From Actinoplanes sichuanensis (GTDB lineage: Bacteria > Actinomycetota > Actinomycetes > Mycobacteriales > Micromonosporaceae), in assembly GCF_033097365.1 (NCBI RefSeq), contig NZ_AP028461.1, positions 5,518,001 through 5,582,000 of the forward strand: a stretch of 64,000 nucleotides of DNA. Reading direction: 5' to 3'. The notes below the pieces were generated by a model. The model was not told the DNA's origin, did no database searches, and saw only the letters and a program-made list of their open reading frames with translations. The position numbers were made by a program, and so were the translations under genes. Numbering within the stretch: position 1 is the first letter of the stretch; each line of letters begins with the position of its first letter. This document shows, one piece after another, positions 51,910-59,810 of the stretch.

Positions 51910-53246
51910 AGACCCTCGGCGCGTACGACCAGAGTGCGCATGCCGGTGCGGTGCGAGTGCCGCCCGCCCGCGCAGACGAGAACCACCGACTGGTCCTCGG
52001 GGTCGGTCCAGCCGCTCTCGTCGAGCACGGGCGTGGTCGCCGTCGAGTAGCCGAGCCGGGCGTAGAGCGGTGAGTCGCCGCCCGGCACGCCCTCGTCGCC
52101 GTGATCGGTGCCGTGGTTGATGACGCGGACGATGCCGTCGGCGCGGGTGCCGGCGATCAGCCAGCCCGGGGCGCGGACGGCGCGGAGCACGTCACCGGTC
52201 TCCACCGGCAGCGGCTCGGCCGGGGCGGCCCACACCGGATGATCCGCCGGGAGGGCCACTCCGAGCAGTCCCTTGCTCGCCCAGTAGGGCGAGCCTGGAC
52301 CGGAGTAGGACTGGGCGAGCCGCGGCCACGGCCCGTGCCAGCCGAGAGTGAGCAGGTCCCCGTGCGGTTCGAAGTGCCCGACGATCTTCCCGGCGGCGTT
52401 GCGCAGCCGACCGGGCGCGTGGGAGGGGACGTCGGCGAGGATGCCGGCCCAGAACGGGGCGGCCGCGGCGAACCGGTAGATCAGGCTGCGACCCTGCAGC
52501 AGTGGCGAGCCGTTCCCGCCGGTCAGGGTGAGCGCGTCGGTGAGGAACCGGTCGAGCAGATCCCGGTCGATCGGGCGCAGGCTGGGAGCGCCGGTCATCC
52601 GCGACCAGAGGACCGGGTAGAGGTGCAGGGCCCAGCCGGTGTAGTGGTCGTAGGCACGTGACGAGCCGTCGGACAGCCAGCCGTCGGCCCGCCGGAACGT
52701 GTCGTGGGTGGCCAGGTCCTCGGCCATCTCCGCCGCCGAGTACGGACCGCCGACCGAACGCAGGAACGTCTGCACGACCAGGCGGAACCAGACCCAGTTG
52801 ATCCGCGGGTAGGTGTCGTCACCGACGGCCGGGGCCAGGTACTCGACGATCCGCTCCTGGACGGTGGGGTCCAGGCGGTCCCAGATCCAGTCGCGGGTCA
52901 TGTCGAGAATCAGCGCGATCGACGCCGCCTCCACTTTGGCCTGGGCGTGTTCGGGTAGCCGTACCCATCGATCGGGGTTTGTCGGATCGGTGCCCGCGGC
53001 GAGGCCGGCGGCGTATCGCTCGACCAGGTGGTCGAGGCCCTGGCCGCGCTCGCCGGCCAGGCGGAAACCGGCCAGCAGGAAGGTGCGGGCGAAGCCCTCC
53101 AGACCGTCGACCGCACGCCCGTAACCGCCCTCGGCACCGGGCAGGGTGATCAGCGCGTGCGACGGCGACGCGTGCCGGGACGCGGCGGCGAGCAGACGGT
53201 CGGCGAACCCCGTCCAGTCGGCACGGGTGTCGAAGGCAGGTGGCAC
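51888..53246 (-). CDS. DUF2264 family protein, N-terminal part
   Basis: 452 codons, mostly an alpha/alpha barrel. Motifs: TRADWTGFADRLLAAASRHASPSHA, DGLEGFARTFLLAGFRLAGE, INWVWFRLVVQTFLRSVGG, GSSRAYDHYTGWALHLYPVLW and GPGSPYWASKGLLGVALP, all typical of DUF2264, a family found in uronide and pectin loci with unknown reaction. GTG at 53246 has GGAG 6 nt upstream; the longer frame reaches into the promoter. It ends early at LWVLPDR and the rest of the family sequence continues in another frame at 51433-51909. It is the first gene of the uronide operon and faces heparinase-like lyase across a 241-bp control region. Confidence 0.8.
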   Translation of the reverse strand: MPPAFDTRADWTGFADRLLAAASRHASPSHALITLPGAEGGYGRAVDGLEGFARTFLLAGFRLAGERGQGLDHLVERYAAGLAAGTDPTNPDRWVRLPEHAQAKVEAASIALILDMTRDWIWDRLDPTVQERIVEYLAPAVGDDTYPRINWVWFRLVVQTFLRSVGGPYSAAEMAEDLATHDTFRRADGWLSDGSSRAYDHYTGWALHLYPVLWSRMTGAPSLRPIDRDLLDRFLTDALTLTGGNGSPLLQGRSLIYRFAAAAPFWAGILADVPSHAPGRLRNAAGKIVGHFEPHGDLLTLGWHGPWPRLAQSYSGPGSPYWASKGLLGVALPADHPVWAAPAEPLPVETGDVLRAVRAPGWLIAGTRADGIVRVINHGTDHGDEGVPGGDSPLYARLGYSTATTPVLDESGWTDPEDQSVVLVCAGGRHSHRTGMRTLVVRAEGLWVLPDR

Positions 53247-53444
53247 TTCACGCTCCGGAGTCGGTCGGGCGGGTACCTGTGATCGGTTTCCGGGAAGTAA
53301 AACGCTCACAATCGACCATGTCAATGAGTTCTTCGCTCAGACAGCGACAGAAGTGATCGGATAACGCCGTGACCTGGCCGTTTAGGACGACTTACAGCTA
53401 GCCGATCGGCTCCCCGAGCGCGACCTGATCGTCACAGGACGATT

Positions 53445-53468
53445 AAAGTGATCTGATACGATCGCTTT
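53445..53468. promoter_or_regulatory. Operator-like inverted repeat in the heparinase promoter
   Basis: AAAGTGATC-N6-GATCGCTTT, a 24-bp near-perfect inverted repeat ending 19 bp before the lyase start. A partial copy, AAGTGATCGGATAACG, occurs 95 bp away at 53351-53366, nearer the divergent operon. It is a good candidate for the binding site of the DeoR/LacI-hybrid regulator encoded downstream of the lyase. Confidence 0.6.
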
Positions 53469-53487
53469 CGATCACGGGGAGGTGACC

Positions 53488-55221
53488 ATGCTCGTGCCGG
53501 CGGCGACCGACCGCGCGGTGTGGAGATCGGCGGACGAGCCGACCCTCCACGAGTTGTCCGAGCGCGCCCGTGCCACCCTCGGCACCCCCTGGCCCACTCC
53601 CCTGGCCCGTGACTTCGCCCGCTACTTCCGCGACGGCGACCGGGACACCTATGAGCAGGCGATCTGGGGCCGGCATCAGCGGCTGGCCCGGGCCGTCGTG
53701 CTGGCCGCGGCCACCCTCGACCCGGTCTGGCTCGACGAGGTCGCCGACGGGGTCACCCTGTTCTGCGAGCAGAGCACCTGGTGCTGGCCGGCCCACGACG
53801 ACACCTTCACCCGCCACGGCTCGGTGCTGCCGACGGTCACCGATCCCTACCTCGACCTGGGCGCGGGTGAGGTCGCCGCCGACCTGGCGTGGACCGACCA
53901 CGTGCTCGGCGCACAGCTCGACGAGCGCTATCCGGGGTTACGCGCCCGGATCCGGCACGAGGTCGCGGTGCGCGTGCTGCGGCCGTTCATCAATCGGCGC
54001 GACTGGCACTGGCTGGGCCTCGACGGTCGCGTGCACAACTGGAACCCCTGGATCCACAGCAACGTCCTTCTCGCGGCGACCTTCCTGGGCTTCCTCGATC
54101 CGGAGCTGACCGACCTCATCACCGAGGGGATCGGTTTGTACGGCGCGGCCGTGCCCGCCGACGGCGCCATCGACGAGGGATACCACTACTGGTGGCACGG
54201 CGCCCTGCCGTATCTGGAGACCCTGGAACGGCTCGGCCGCGACCTCGACCCGGCGCTGATCGACTTCCCACATCGCGTCCACCTGGGCGGTCCCTGGTAT
54301 CTCAACCACGCCGACGGGCCGGCCCGCCCGTCGCCGCATCAGCCGTGGCACGTGCTGCACCGGCTGGCCCGCACCGTCGGCGCCCGCGACGCCCTGGCCC
54401 ACGCGGCCGCCCACCGACGGCCCGGCGAGGCGGTCGCGCACGAGAGTCACGGGCTCGGTCACCTGCTGCAGGCGGTCCTCGACCGGGACTGGATCGCCGC
54501 CATCCCGGGCCCGTCGCCGCTGCCCCGTGACGTGTGGTTCCGGTCCACCCAGGTGCTGCTCGCCCGGCCCACCACGGGTAGCGCCGCCGGGCTGACCCTG
54601 GCGATCAAGGGCGGGCACAACGACGAGAACCACAACCACAACGACGTCGGCAGCTTCATCGTGGCCCGCGACGGGGTGCCGGTGCTGGTCGACCCGGGGC
54701 GGCCGACCTACACCGCACAAACCTTCGGGCCGCGGCGGTACGAGATCTGGACCATGCGATCGACCTGGCACAACACGCCGTCGATCAGGGGTACGGAGCA
54801 GGCCGCCGGCCGGTCGTTCGCGGCCCGTGACGTGGTCGTGGACCTCGACGCCGGCTCGTTCACCGCCGATCTGGCCGGCGCCTACCCGCGCGACGACGTC
54901 CGGCGCTGGATCCGTACCGCCCGGCTCGACCGGGACACCGGCACGATCACCATCCGTGACTCGTGGGAGCTGCGGCCCGGCACCGGCCGGACCGTCCTGC
55001 ACCTGATCGTGGCGGGCGAGGTCACCCTCACCGGCGGCGGCGCCGACGTCAACGGCATCAGCGTGACCTGGGGCGACCGGCCCTGCACGGTCACCAGTCG
55101 ACGACTCGACGACCCGATGCTCACCGAGGTCTGGGGCGACCGGCTGACCCGTCTCGACATCGACGTCACCACCCTGGGTCCCGTCGGTACCCTCGAACTG
55201 TCCGTGAAGGAGAAGCGGTGA
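53488..55221 (+). CDS. Heparinase II/III-like polysaccharide lyase
   Basis: A 577-aa enzyme with an N-terminal (alpha/alpha) toroid and a C-terminal beta-sandwich. The family hallmark is HNDENHNHNDVGSFIVARDGVPVLVDPG near residues 380-407. Other blocks are RVHNWNPWIHSNVLLAATFLG and DGAIDEGYHYWWHGALPYLE in the toroid, where the catalytic residues sit in relatives. No signal peptide is visible, so it is probably cytoplasmic and acts on imported oligouronides. The ATG at 53488 has GGGGAGG 5 nt upstream. It overlaps the regulator gene by 4 nt and diverges from the ABC/GH88/kdu operon. Substrate (heparan, alginate or another uronan) is not decidable. Confidence 0.87.
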   Translation: MLVPAATDRAVWRSADEPTLHELSERARATLGTPWPTPLARDFARYFRDGDRDTYEQAIWGRHQRLARAVVLAAATLDPVWLDEVADGVTLFCEQSTWCWPAHDDTFTRHGSVLPTVTDPYLDLGAGEVAADLAWTDHVLGAQLDERYPGLRARIRHEVAVRVLRPFINRRDWHWLGLDGRVHNWNPWIHSNVLLAATFLGFLDPELTDLITEGIGLYGAAVPADGAIDEGYHYWWHGALPYLETLERLGRDLDPALIDFPHRVHLGGPWYLNHADGPARPSPHQPWHVLHRLARTVGARDALAHAAAHRRPGEAVAHESHGLGHLLQAVLDRDWIAAIPGPSPLPRDVWFRSTQVLLARPTTGSAAGLTLAIKGGHNDENHNHNDVGSFIVARDGVPVLVDPGRPTYTAQTFGPRRYEIWTMRSTWHNTPSIRGTEQAAGRSFAARDVVVDLDAGSFTADLAGAYPRDDVRRWIRTARLDRDTGTITIRDSWELRPGTGRTVLHLIVAGEVTLTGGGADVNGISVTWGDRPCTVTSRRLDDPMLTEVWGDRLTRLDIDVTTLGPVGTLELSVKEKR

Positions 55222-56306
55222 GCAACACAGACAAGCGGGGGCCGTTGCAGGTGGCCCGCCGGGCACGGCTGCTCGAACAGTTGCAGCGTGACGGCGTGCT
55301 ACGGGTCTCCGACCTCACCGACGCCCTCGGCGCCTCCACGGTCACGATCCGCCGCGACATCGCGCAGCTCGCCTCCGAGGGCCTGGTCCGCCGGGTGCAC
55401 GGCGGCGTCGCCCTGCCCAGCGGCGATGAGCAGCGCGACAGCGAGGACGTGTTCAGCGGCAGCATCGGCATGCTGGTGCCGTCGCTCGACTACTACTACC
55501 CGCATGTGGCCCGCGGTGCCGAGGAGACCGCCCGCGAGCTCGACCTGCGGATCGTGCTGCGCGGCTCGTCGTATCAGACCGAGGACGACCGGCCCCAGCT
55601 CAACCGGCTCGTCGACCAGGGTGTCGACGCGCTGATCGTGGCACCGCGGATGGACGCGCCGACCGCCCAGCAGACCATCGAGTGGTTGGCCGGCCTCGGC
55701 ATCCCGATCGTCCTACTCGAACGCACCGCCACCGCCGGGCCGCACCACGCCCACCTCGAATCGGTCGTCTCCGACCACGCGCAGGGCGCCGGGATGGCCG
55801 TGCGCCACCTGGCCGGCCTGGGCCACCGCAAGGTCGGCGTGGTGCTGGCCGCCCTCAGCCCGACCAGTCCACACATCCACCGCGGCTGGCACGAGGCGGT
55901 CACCGAGCTGGGCCTGGACACCACCGGGACGGTCGACGAGCTCGTTCCCGACGCCCGCACCCCGGACAGCAAGGACGCCCTCGACAAGGCCCTGGACCAG
56001 GCGTTGTCGACCGGCACCACAGCGCTGCTGGTGCACGCCGACGCCGAGGCGATCGCGTTGGTGCAGCGTTGCGAGGAGCGCCACCTGTCGGTCCCCGGCG
56101 ACCTGTCGGTGATCGCCTACGACGACGAGGTGGCCGGATTGTTCAGCCCGGCCCTGACCGCGGTCCGCCCGCCCCGGGGTTCGATCGGCCGGGCCGCCGT
56201 CCGGCTGGCCGCCGACCGCCTGGCCGACCCCCAGCGCCCCACCCACCGCATCGTGATAAGCCCTTCGCTACGCATCCGCGACTCCGCCGGCGCCCCGAAC
56301 CCGTAA
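55218..56306 (+). CDS. Hybrid regulator: DeoR-type HTH with LacI-type sensor
   Basis: A 362-aa regulator. Residues about 10-65 are a DeoR winged helix (RRARLLEQLQRDGVLRVSDLTDALGASTVTIRRDIAQLASEGLVRRVHGG). Residues about 80-355 are a periplasmic-binding-like sugar sensor of the LacI type (SIGMLVPSLDYYYPHVARGAEETARELDLRIVLRGSSYQ; later VIAYDDEVAGLFSPALTAVRPPRGSIGRAA). GTG overlaps the lyase stop by 4 nt (GTGA). It probably controls the lyase and the divergent operon through the inverted repeat at 53445-53468. A paralogue lies at 57248-58303. Ligand is probably a uronate sugar. Confidence 0.9.
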   Translation: MSNTDKRGPLQVARRARLLEQLQRDGVLRVSDLTDALGASTVTIRRDIAQLASEGLVRRVHGGVALPSGDEQRDSEDVFSGSIGMLVPSLDYYYPHVARGAEETARELDLRIVLRGSSYQTEDDRPQLNRLVDQGVDALIVAPRMDAPTAQQTIEWLAGLGIPIVLLERTATAGPHHAHLESVVSDHAQGAGMAVRHLAGLGHRKVGVVLAALSPTSPHIHRGWHEAVTELGLDTTGTVDELVPDARTPDSKDALDKALDQALSTGTTALLVHADAEAIALVQRCEERHLSVPGDLSVIAYDDEVAGLFSPALTAVRPPRGSIGRAAVRLAADRLADPQRPTHRIVISPSLRIRDSAGAPNP

Positions 56307-56309
56307 GCC

Positions 56310-56361
56310 CGCCGGCCGTCGCTCCGCACGGGAAAACAGCGCGCGTAGGCGACGGCCGGCG
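56310..56361. terminator. Hairpin between the regulator and the ino1 remnant
   Basis: Arms CGCCGGCCGTCGC (56310-56322) and its complement at 56349-56361 form a perfect 13-bp stem, extended by AAGCCC/GGGCTTT on the outside. It lies between convergent genes. Confidence 0.75.
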
Positions 56362-56401
56362 GTGGTGGGCTTTGCGTGAAGAGCGGGACGGGGTGGGCGC
56401 C

Positions 56402-57251
56402 TCAGGAGAGGCACGGGTCACGTAGCCGTACCGGGAGGGGATTTGAGGAGGGAGACGGCCTCCGGGAGAAACCGCCGACGCCGGACCGGATGGCCGTGGC
56501 CGCGAAGCGGATCAGGTCGATGTTGACGCCGGCCGCGCCGGTCGGGTCGTGGACCGAGAGTTTCAGGTCGACGCTGACCTGGCTGCCGGCCCAGCCGACC
56601 GCCTCCAGGTTGATGTGGGCGATCTTGCGGGAACCGAGCTGGGACAGGTATCCGAGGGGCGCGACCTGGACCCGTTCGTCGGCGCCGAGGGCGTTCAGCT
56701 TGGACTGTTTCTTGGTCTCGGGACGTTCGACGAGGTTGCGGAAGTCCTCGGTGCCACCCAGGTTGACCTGATACGAGCTGACCAGGGTGAGCCCGCGTTC
56801 GGTGAGCAGCCGGAGCAGTGCCGGGTGCAGAACCGACGTGCCGAACTGCCCGCAGCGCCGCCTCGGCGTAGGCGCGGGCGATCAACGGGTGGCCGCTCGG
56901 CGCCGAGTAGAGCAGCACCTCGGCGCCCTTGATCGCGTCGGCGACGGCGTCGATGCCGGTGTCGTCGGTGAGTCCGCGCCGGACGGTCACCCCGGCCGGC
57001 GGCAGCGAGCCGTCGAGGCACGGGTAGTTGTTGGGCGGGACGAGGATCGCCTCGTGCAGGTCCCGGCCCACCTTGGCGTCGGAGACGGCGAACGCGGCGA
57101 CGAACTCGATGTCGCCGACGCCGAGCCCGTCGATCACCGGGCGGCTCAGACCGGTGTCACTGCCGGTGCGGCGGTAGAAGTCGATCCCCTGGGCCAGCGC
57201 CGAGGTGTTGTTGCCCACCCCGGCGACGGCGAGTCTGACATTTTCGGTCAC
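56402..57251 (-). pseudogene. ino1: myo-Inositol-1-phosphate synthase, internal out-of-frame deletion
   Basis: The GTG start at 57251 opens a normal synthase beginning: VRLAVAGVGNNTSALAQGI, DIEFVAAFAVSDAKVGRDL and AIKGAEVLLYSAPSGHPLIARAYAEAALR. Near 56848-56856 the homology breaks. In another frame the C-terminal half resumes at QFGTSVLHPALLRLLTERGLTLVSSYQVNLGGTEDF and runs to a stop at 56402 (ERPETKKQSKLNAL, SVHDPTGAAGVNIDLIRFAA). About 35-40 residues that normally hold the catalytic KSQ lysine loop and nearby NAD contacts are missing between the two halves, so this is a real deletion plus frame change, not one sequencing slip. The remnant follows the hybrid regulator by a 4-nt overlap. Confidence 0.82.
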
Positions 57252-58303
57252 ACCCGGATTCTGCGTGACAACGAGGACTGCCGGACCACCAGGTCGGGGG
57301 CGACCAGGACACCCTGGACCGGGCGTCGGTCGCCGTCCAGCAGTCGGGAGACCATGAGCTCGACGGCGAGCCGGCCGACGTGGTTCTTCGGTGGGCGGAT
57401 CGCGGTCAGCGCCGGTTCGGCCAGGTGGGCCACCTCGTCGTCGTAGGAGACGATGGCCAGGTCGTCGGGGATCCGGAGGCCTTGGTCGGTGGCGTTGCGG
57501 GCGATCGCGATGGCCTGCGGGTCGCTGTGCACGATCAGACCGGTGAGTCCCTTGAGGCCGGTGTTCACCGCGTCGCCGGGCAGGCCCAGGTCGGCGCACG
57601 CCCGGTGCCAGCCCTGCAGCAGGTACATCGAGGTGGGGCTGCCGCCGGACAGTTGCAGGCCGATCCGGCGGTGGCCCTGCTCGTACAGGTGGTGGACGGC
57701 GATCTCCAGGCCCAGGGCGTGGTCGCTGCGCACCCATTCGATCTGTCTCGGGGTGCTGGTCCAGCCGCGGGGCTGGCGTTCGACGAGGATCGTCGGGACC
57801 GGCAGCCGGCTGATCCAGGTGAGGGTCCGGTCGGCTTCGCCGTCGTCCAGGCCGGGCGCCAGCAGCAGACCCTGCACCTGGCCGGCCTCCACGAGCCGGC
57901 TGATCTGCCGCCGGTCCTCCTCCGGGTCGTAGCTGGAGCCGCGCAACTGCACGTTGACGCCGAGGGCGGCACCGGCCGCACGGGCTCCGGCGACGATCGG
58001 TGGCCAGTAGAAGTCCAGCGACGGTACGACCATGCCGATCGTGAACGCGGTCTTCGGCACCGGGGACGGCCGGACCGGGGCGGGCAGCGTGGCACCACCG
58101 TGGACACGATGGCACAGGTTGCGGGCGGCCAGGGCGGTGATGTCGCGGCGGATGGTCAGCTCGCTCACGCCGAGATCACGGGCCAGATCGCTGACCCGGA
58201 CCGCACCGCAGCGCCGCAACTCGGTGAGCAGCCGCTCGTGCCTCTGCACCTGGAACAGGGCTGTTCGATTGGTTGCGTTTGCGACCGAGCGGGATCGCAC
58301 CAT
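57248..58303 (-). CDS. Hybrid regulator: DeoR-type HTH with LacI-type sensor (second copy)
   Basis: A 351-aa paralogue of the protein at 55218-56306. The DeoR winged helix is RHERLLTELRRCGAVRVSDLARDLGVSELTIRRDITALAARNLCHRVHGGA (about 21-71). The sensor domain begins FTIGMVVPSLDFYWPPIVAGARAAGAALGVNVQLRGSSYDPEED and ends IVSYDDEVAHLAEPALTAIRPPKNHVG. The shared VPSLD(Y/F)Y and LRGSSY blocks show the two arose by duplication. ATG start. It diverges from the GH43 galactanase gene across 67 bp and may regulate it. Its stop overlaps the start of the broken ino1 gene by 4 nt (GTGA). Confidence 0.9.
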   Translation of the reverse strand: MVRSRSVANATNRTALFQVQRHERLLTELRRCGAVRVSDLARDLGVSELTIRRDITALAARNLCHRVHGGATLPAPVRPSPVPKTAFTIGMVVPSLDFYWPPIVAGARAAGAALGVNVQLRGSSYDPEEDRRQISRLVEAGQVQGLLLAPGLDDGEADRTLTWISRLPVPTILVERQPRGWTSTPRQIEWVRSDHALGLEIAVHHLYEQGHRRIGLQLSGGSPTSMYLLQGWHRACADLGLPGDAVNTGLKGLTGLIVHSDPQAIAIARNATDQGLRIPDDLAIVSYDDEVAHLAEPALTAIRPPKNHVGRLAVELMVSRLLDGDRRPVQGVLVAPDLVVRQSSLSRRIRV

Positions 58304-58370
58304 GGCATCACCGTTTCCGACCGTTTACGAAGACGTTACGCACATTCTTACGCATCGATCGGGGTCCTGG

Positions 58371-59783
58371 ATGAGACTTCTCGCCGCCGTCGCGGCCTTC
58401 CTGCTGATCGTGGTGCTGCCGGCGCCGGCGCAGGCCGCACCGGTCACGGTCACCAACGGGGTGCAGTTCACCGACACGTCCGGGGCCGGGGTGCACGCCC
58501 ACGGTGGCGGGGTGCTCAAGGTCGGCTCCTACTGGTACTGGTTCGGGGAGAACCGCAACTCCGACGACACGTTCCGGGCCGTCTCCGTCTACCGGTCGAC
58601 CGACCTGCGCAACTGGGAGTTCCGCAACGACGTCCTCACCTCGTCGTCCGCGTCCGAGCTGGGCAGCGCCAAGATCGAGCGTCCGAAGGTGATCTACAAC
58701 GCGTCGACCGGGCGCTACGTGATGTGGATGCACAAGGAGAACGGGACCGACTACGGCGAGGCCCGGGCCGCGGTGGCGTCGTCGGCCACGATCGACGGCA
58801 CGTACACGTACCACGGTAGTTTCCGGCCGTTCGGCACCTACATGTCGCGGGACATCACGCTCTACGACGACGGTGGCACCGCGTACATGATCTCGGCCGC
58901 CGACGAGAACCGGGATCTGATGATCTACCGCCTGACCGCCGACTACCTGCAGGTCTCCACCGTGGTCGGCAACTTCTGGGACAACGCGACCCGGGAGGCG
59001 CCGGCCATGTTCAAACGCAACGGCGTGTACTTCCTGGTCACGTCGGGCACGTCCGGGTGGAACCCGAACCAGTCCAAGTACGCCACCGCGACCAGCATCA
59101 GCGGGCCGTGGTCGGGCTGGACGAACGTCGGCGACTCGACCACCTACGGTTCGCAGCCGGCGTACGTCCTGCCGATCACCGGCACGTCCGGCACCGGTTA
59201 CCTCTACATGGGCGACCGCTGGGCCGGCGCCTGGTCCGGGCCGGTCAACGACTCCCGTTACGTCTGGCTGCCGATCAGTTTCCCCAGCTCCACCTCGATG
59301 TCACTGACCTGGTATCCGACGATCACCGTGGACGCCGCCGCGGGCACGATCACCGGGAACGCGGCCACCTATTACCGCGTCACCAACCGCAACAGCGGAA
59401 AGGTGATGGACGTGGTGAGCGCGTCGCAGGCCAACAGCGCCGAGATCAAGCAGTACACCTGGAACAGCGGAAGCAATCAGAAGTTCGAATTCCGGGACGC
59501 CGGCAGCGGCTATTTCCAGATCGTCGCCCAGCACAGCGGGAAATGCCTCGACGTGGCCTCCTCGTCGACCGCCGACGGCGCCAACATCATCCAGTACACC
59601 TGCGGCAACGGCACCAACCAGCAATGGCAGTGGGTCGCCACCGGAAGCTATTTCCAGATCAGGGCCCGCCACAGCGGCAAATGCCTCGACGTCGTCTCGG
59701 CCAACACCGCCGACGGCGCCGACATCCAGCAGTACACCTGCGGTTCCGGAACCAATCAGCAATGGTCGAGGACAACCTCATAG
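58371..59783 (+). CDS. Secreted GH43 exo-beta-1,3-galactanase-like enzyme with ricin-B domain
   Basis: A 470-aa exported enzyme. Signal peptide about 1-22 (LLAAVAAFLLIVVLPAPAQAAP). Residues about 24-320 form a five-bladed propeller: GVHAHGGGVLKVGSYWYWFGE, KIERPKVIYNASTGRYVMWMH, SRDITLYDDGGTAYMIS and TREAPAMFKRNGVYFLVTSGTSGW. The HAHGGG opening and the single ERPKV motif match GH43 subfamily 24, whose members release galactose from beta-1,3-galactan side chains of arabinogalactan protein. Residues about 330-470 are a ricin-B/CBM13 domain with three KCLDV-type repeats and QQW motifs. ATG start after a 67-bp gap to the divergent hybrid regulator. An IS element sits at the stop codon. Confidence 0.9.
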   Translation: MRLLAAVAAFLLIVVLPAPAQAAPVTVTNGVQFTDTSGAGVHAHGGGVLKVGSYWYWFGENRNSDDTFRAVSVYRSTDLRNWEFRNDVLTSSSASELGSAKIERPKVIYNASTGRYVMWMHKENGTDYGEARAAVASSATIDGTYTYHGSFRPFGTYMSRDITLYDDGGTAYMISAADENRDLMIYRLTADYLQVSTVVGNFWDNATREAPAMFKRNGVYFLVTSGTSGWNPNQSKYATATSISGPWSGWTNVGDSTTYGSQPAYVLPITGTSGTGYLYMGDRWAGAWSGPVNDSRYVWLPISFPSSTSMSLTWYPTITVDAAAGTITGNAATYYRVTNRNSGKVMDVVSASQANSAEIKQYTWNSGSNQKFEFRDAGSGYFQIVAQHSGKCLDVASSSTADGANIIQYTCGNGTNQQWQWVATGSYFQIRARHSGKCLDVVSANTADGADIQQYTCGSGTNQQWSRTTS

Positions 59784-59792
59784 GGTACGGGG
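59783..59792. repeat. Left target-site duplication of the IS element
   Basis: GGGTACGGGG, identical to 61159-61168. Its first base is also the last base of the GH43 stop codon. Confidence 0.9.
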
Positions 59793-59810
59793 CAGGGTCA
59801 TTGCGTTCTC
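59793..59810 (+). repeat. IS terminal inverted repeat, left
   Basis: CAGGGTCATTGCGTTCTC; pairs with 61141-61158 at 14 of 18 positions. It ends 0.2 kb beyond the transposase C-terminus side of the element, adjacent to the transposase stop codon at 59798. Confidence 0.88.

Noticed and set aside
51880..51915. Programmed ribosomal frameshift in the DUF2264 gene
   Set aside because: No slippery heptamer of the X-XXY-YYZ kind and no clear stimulatory structure at the switch point; mutation or sequence error is simpler.
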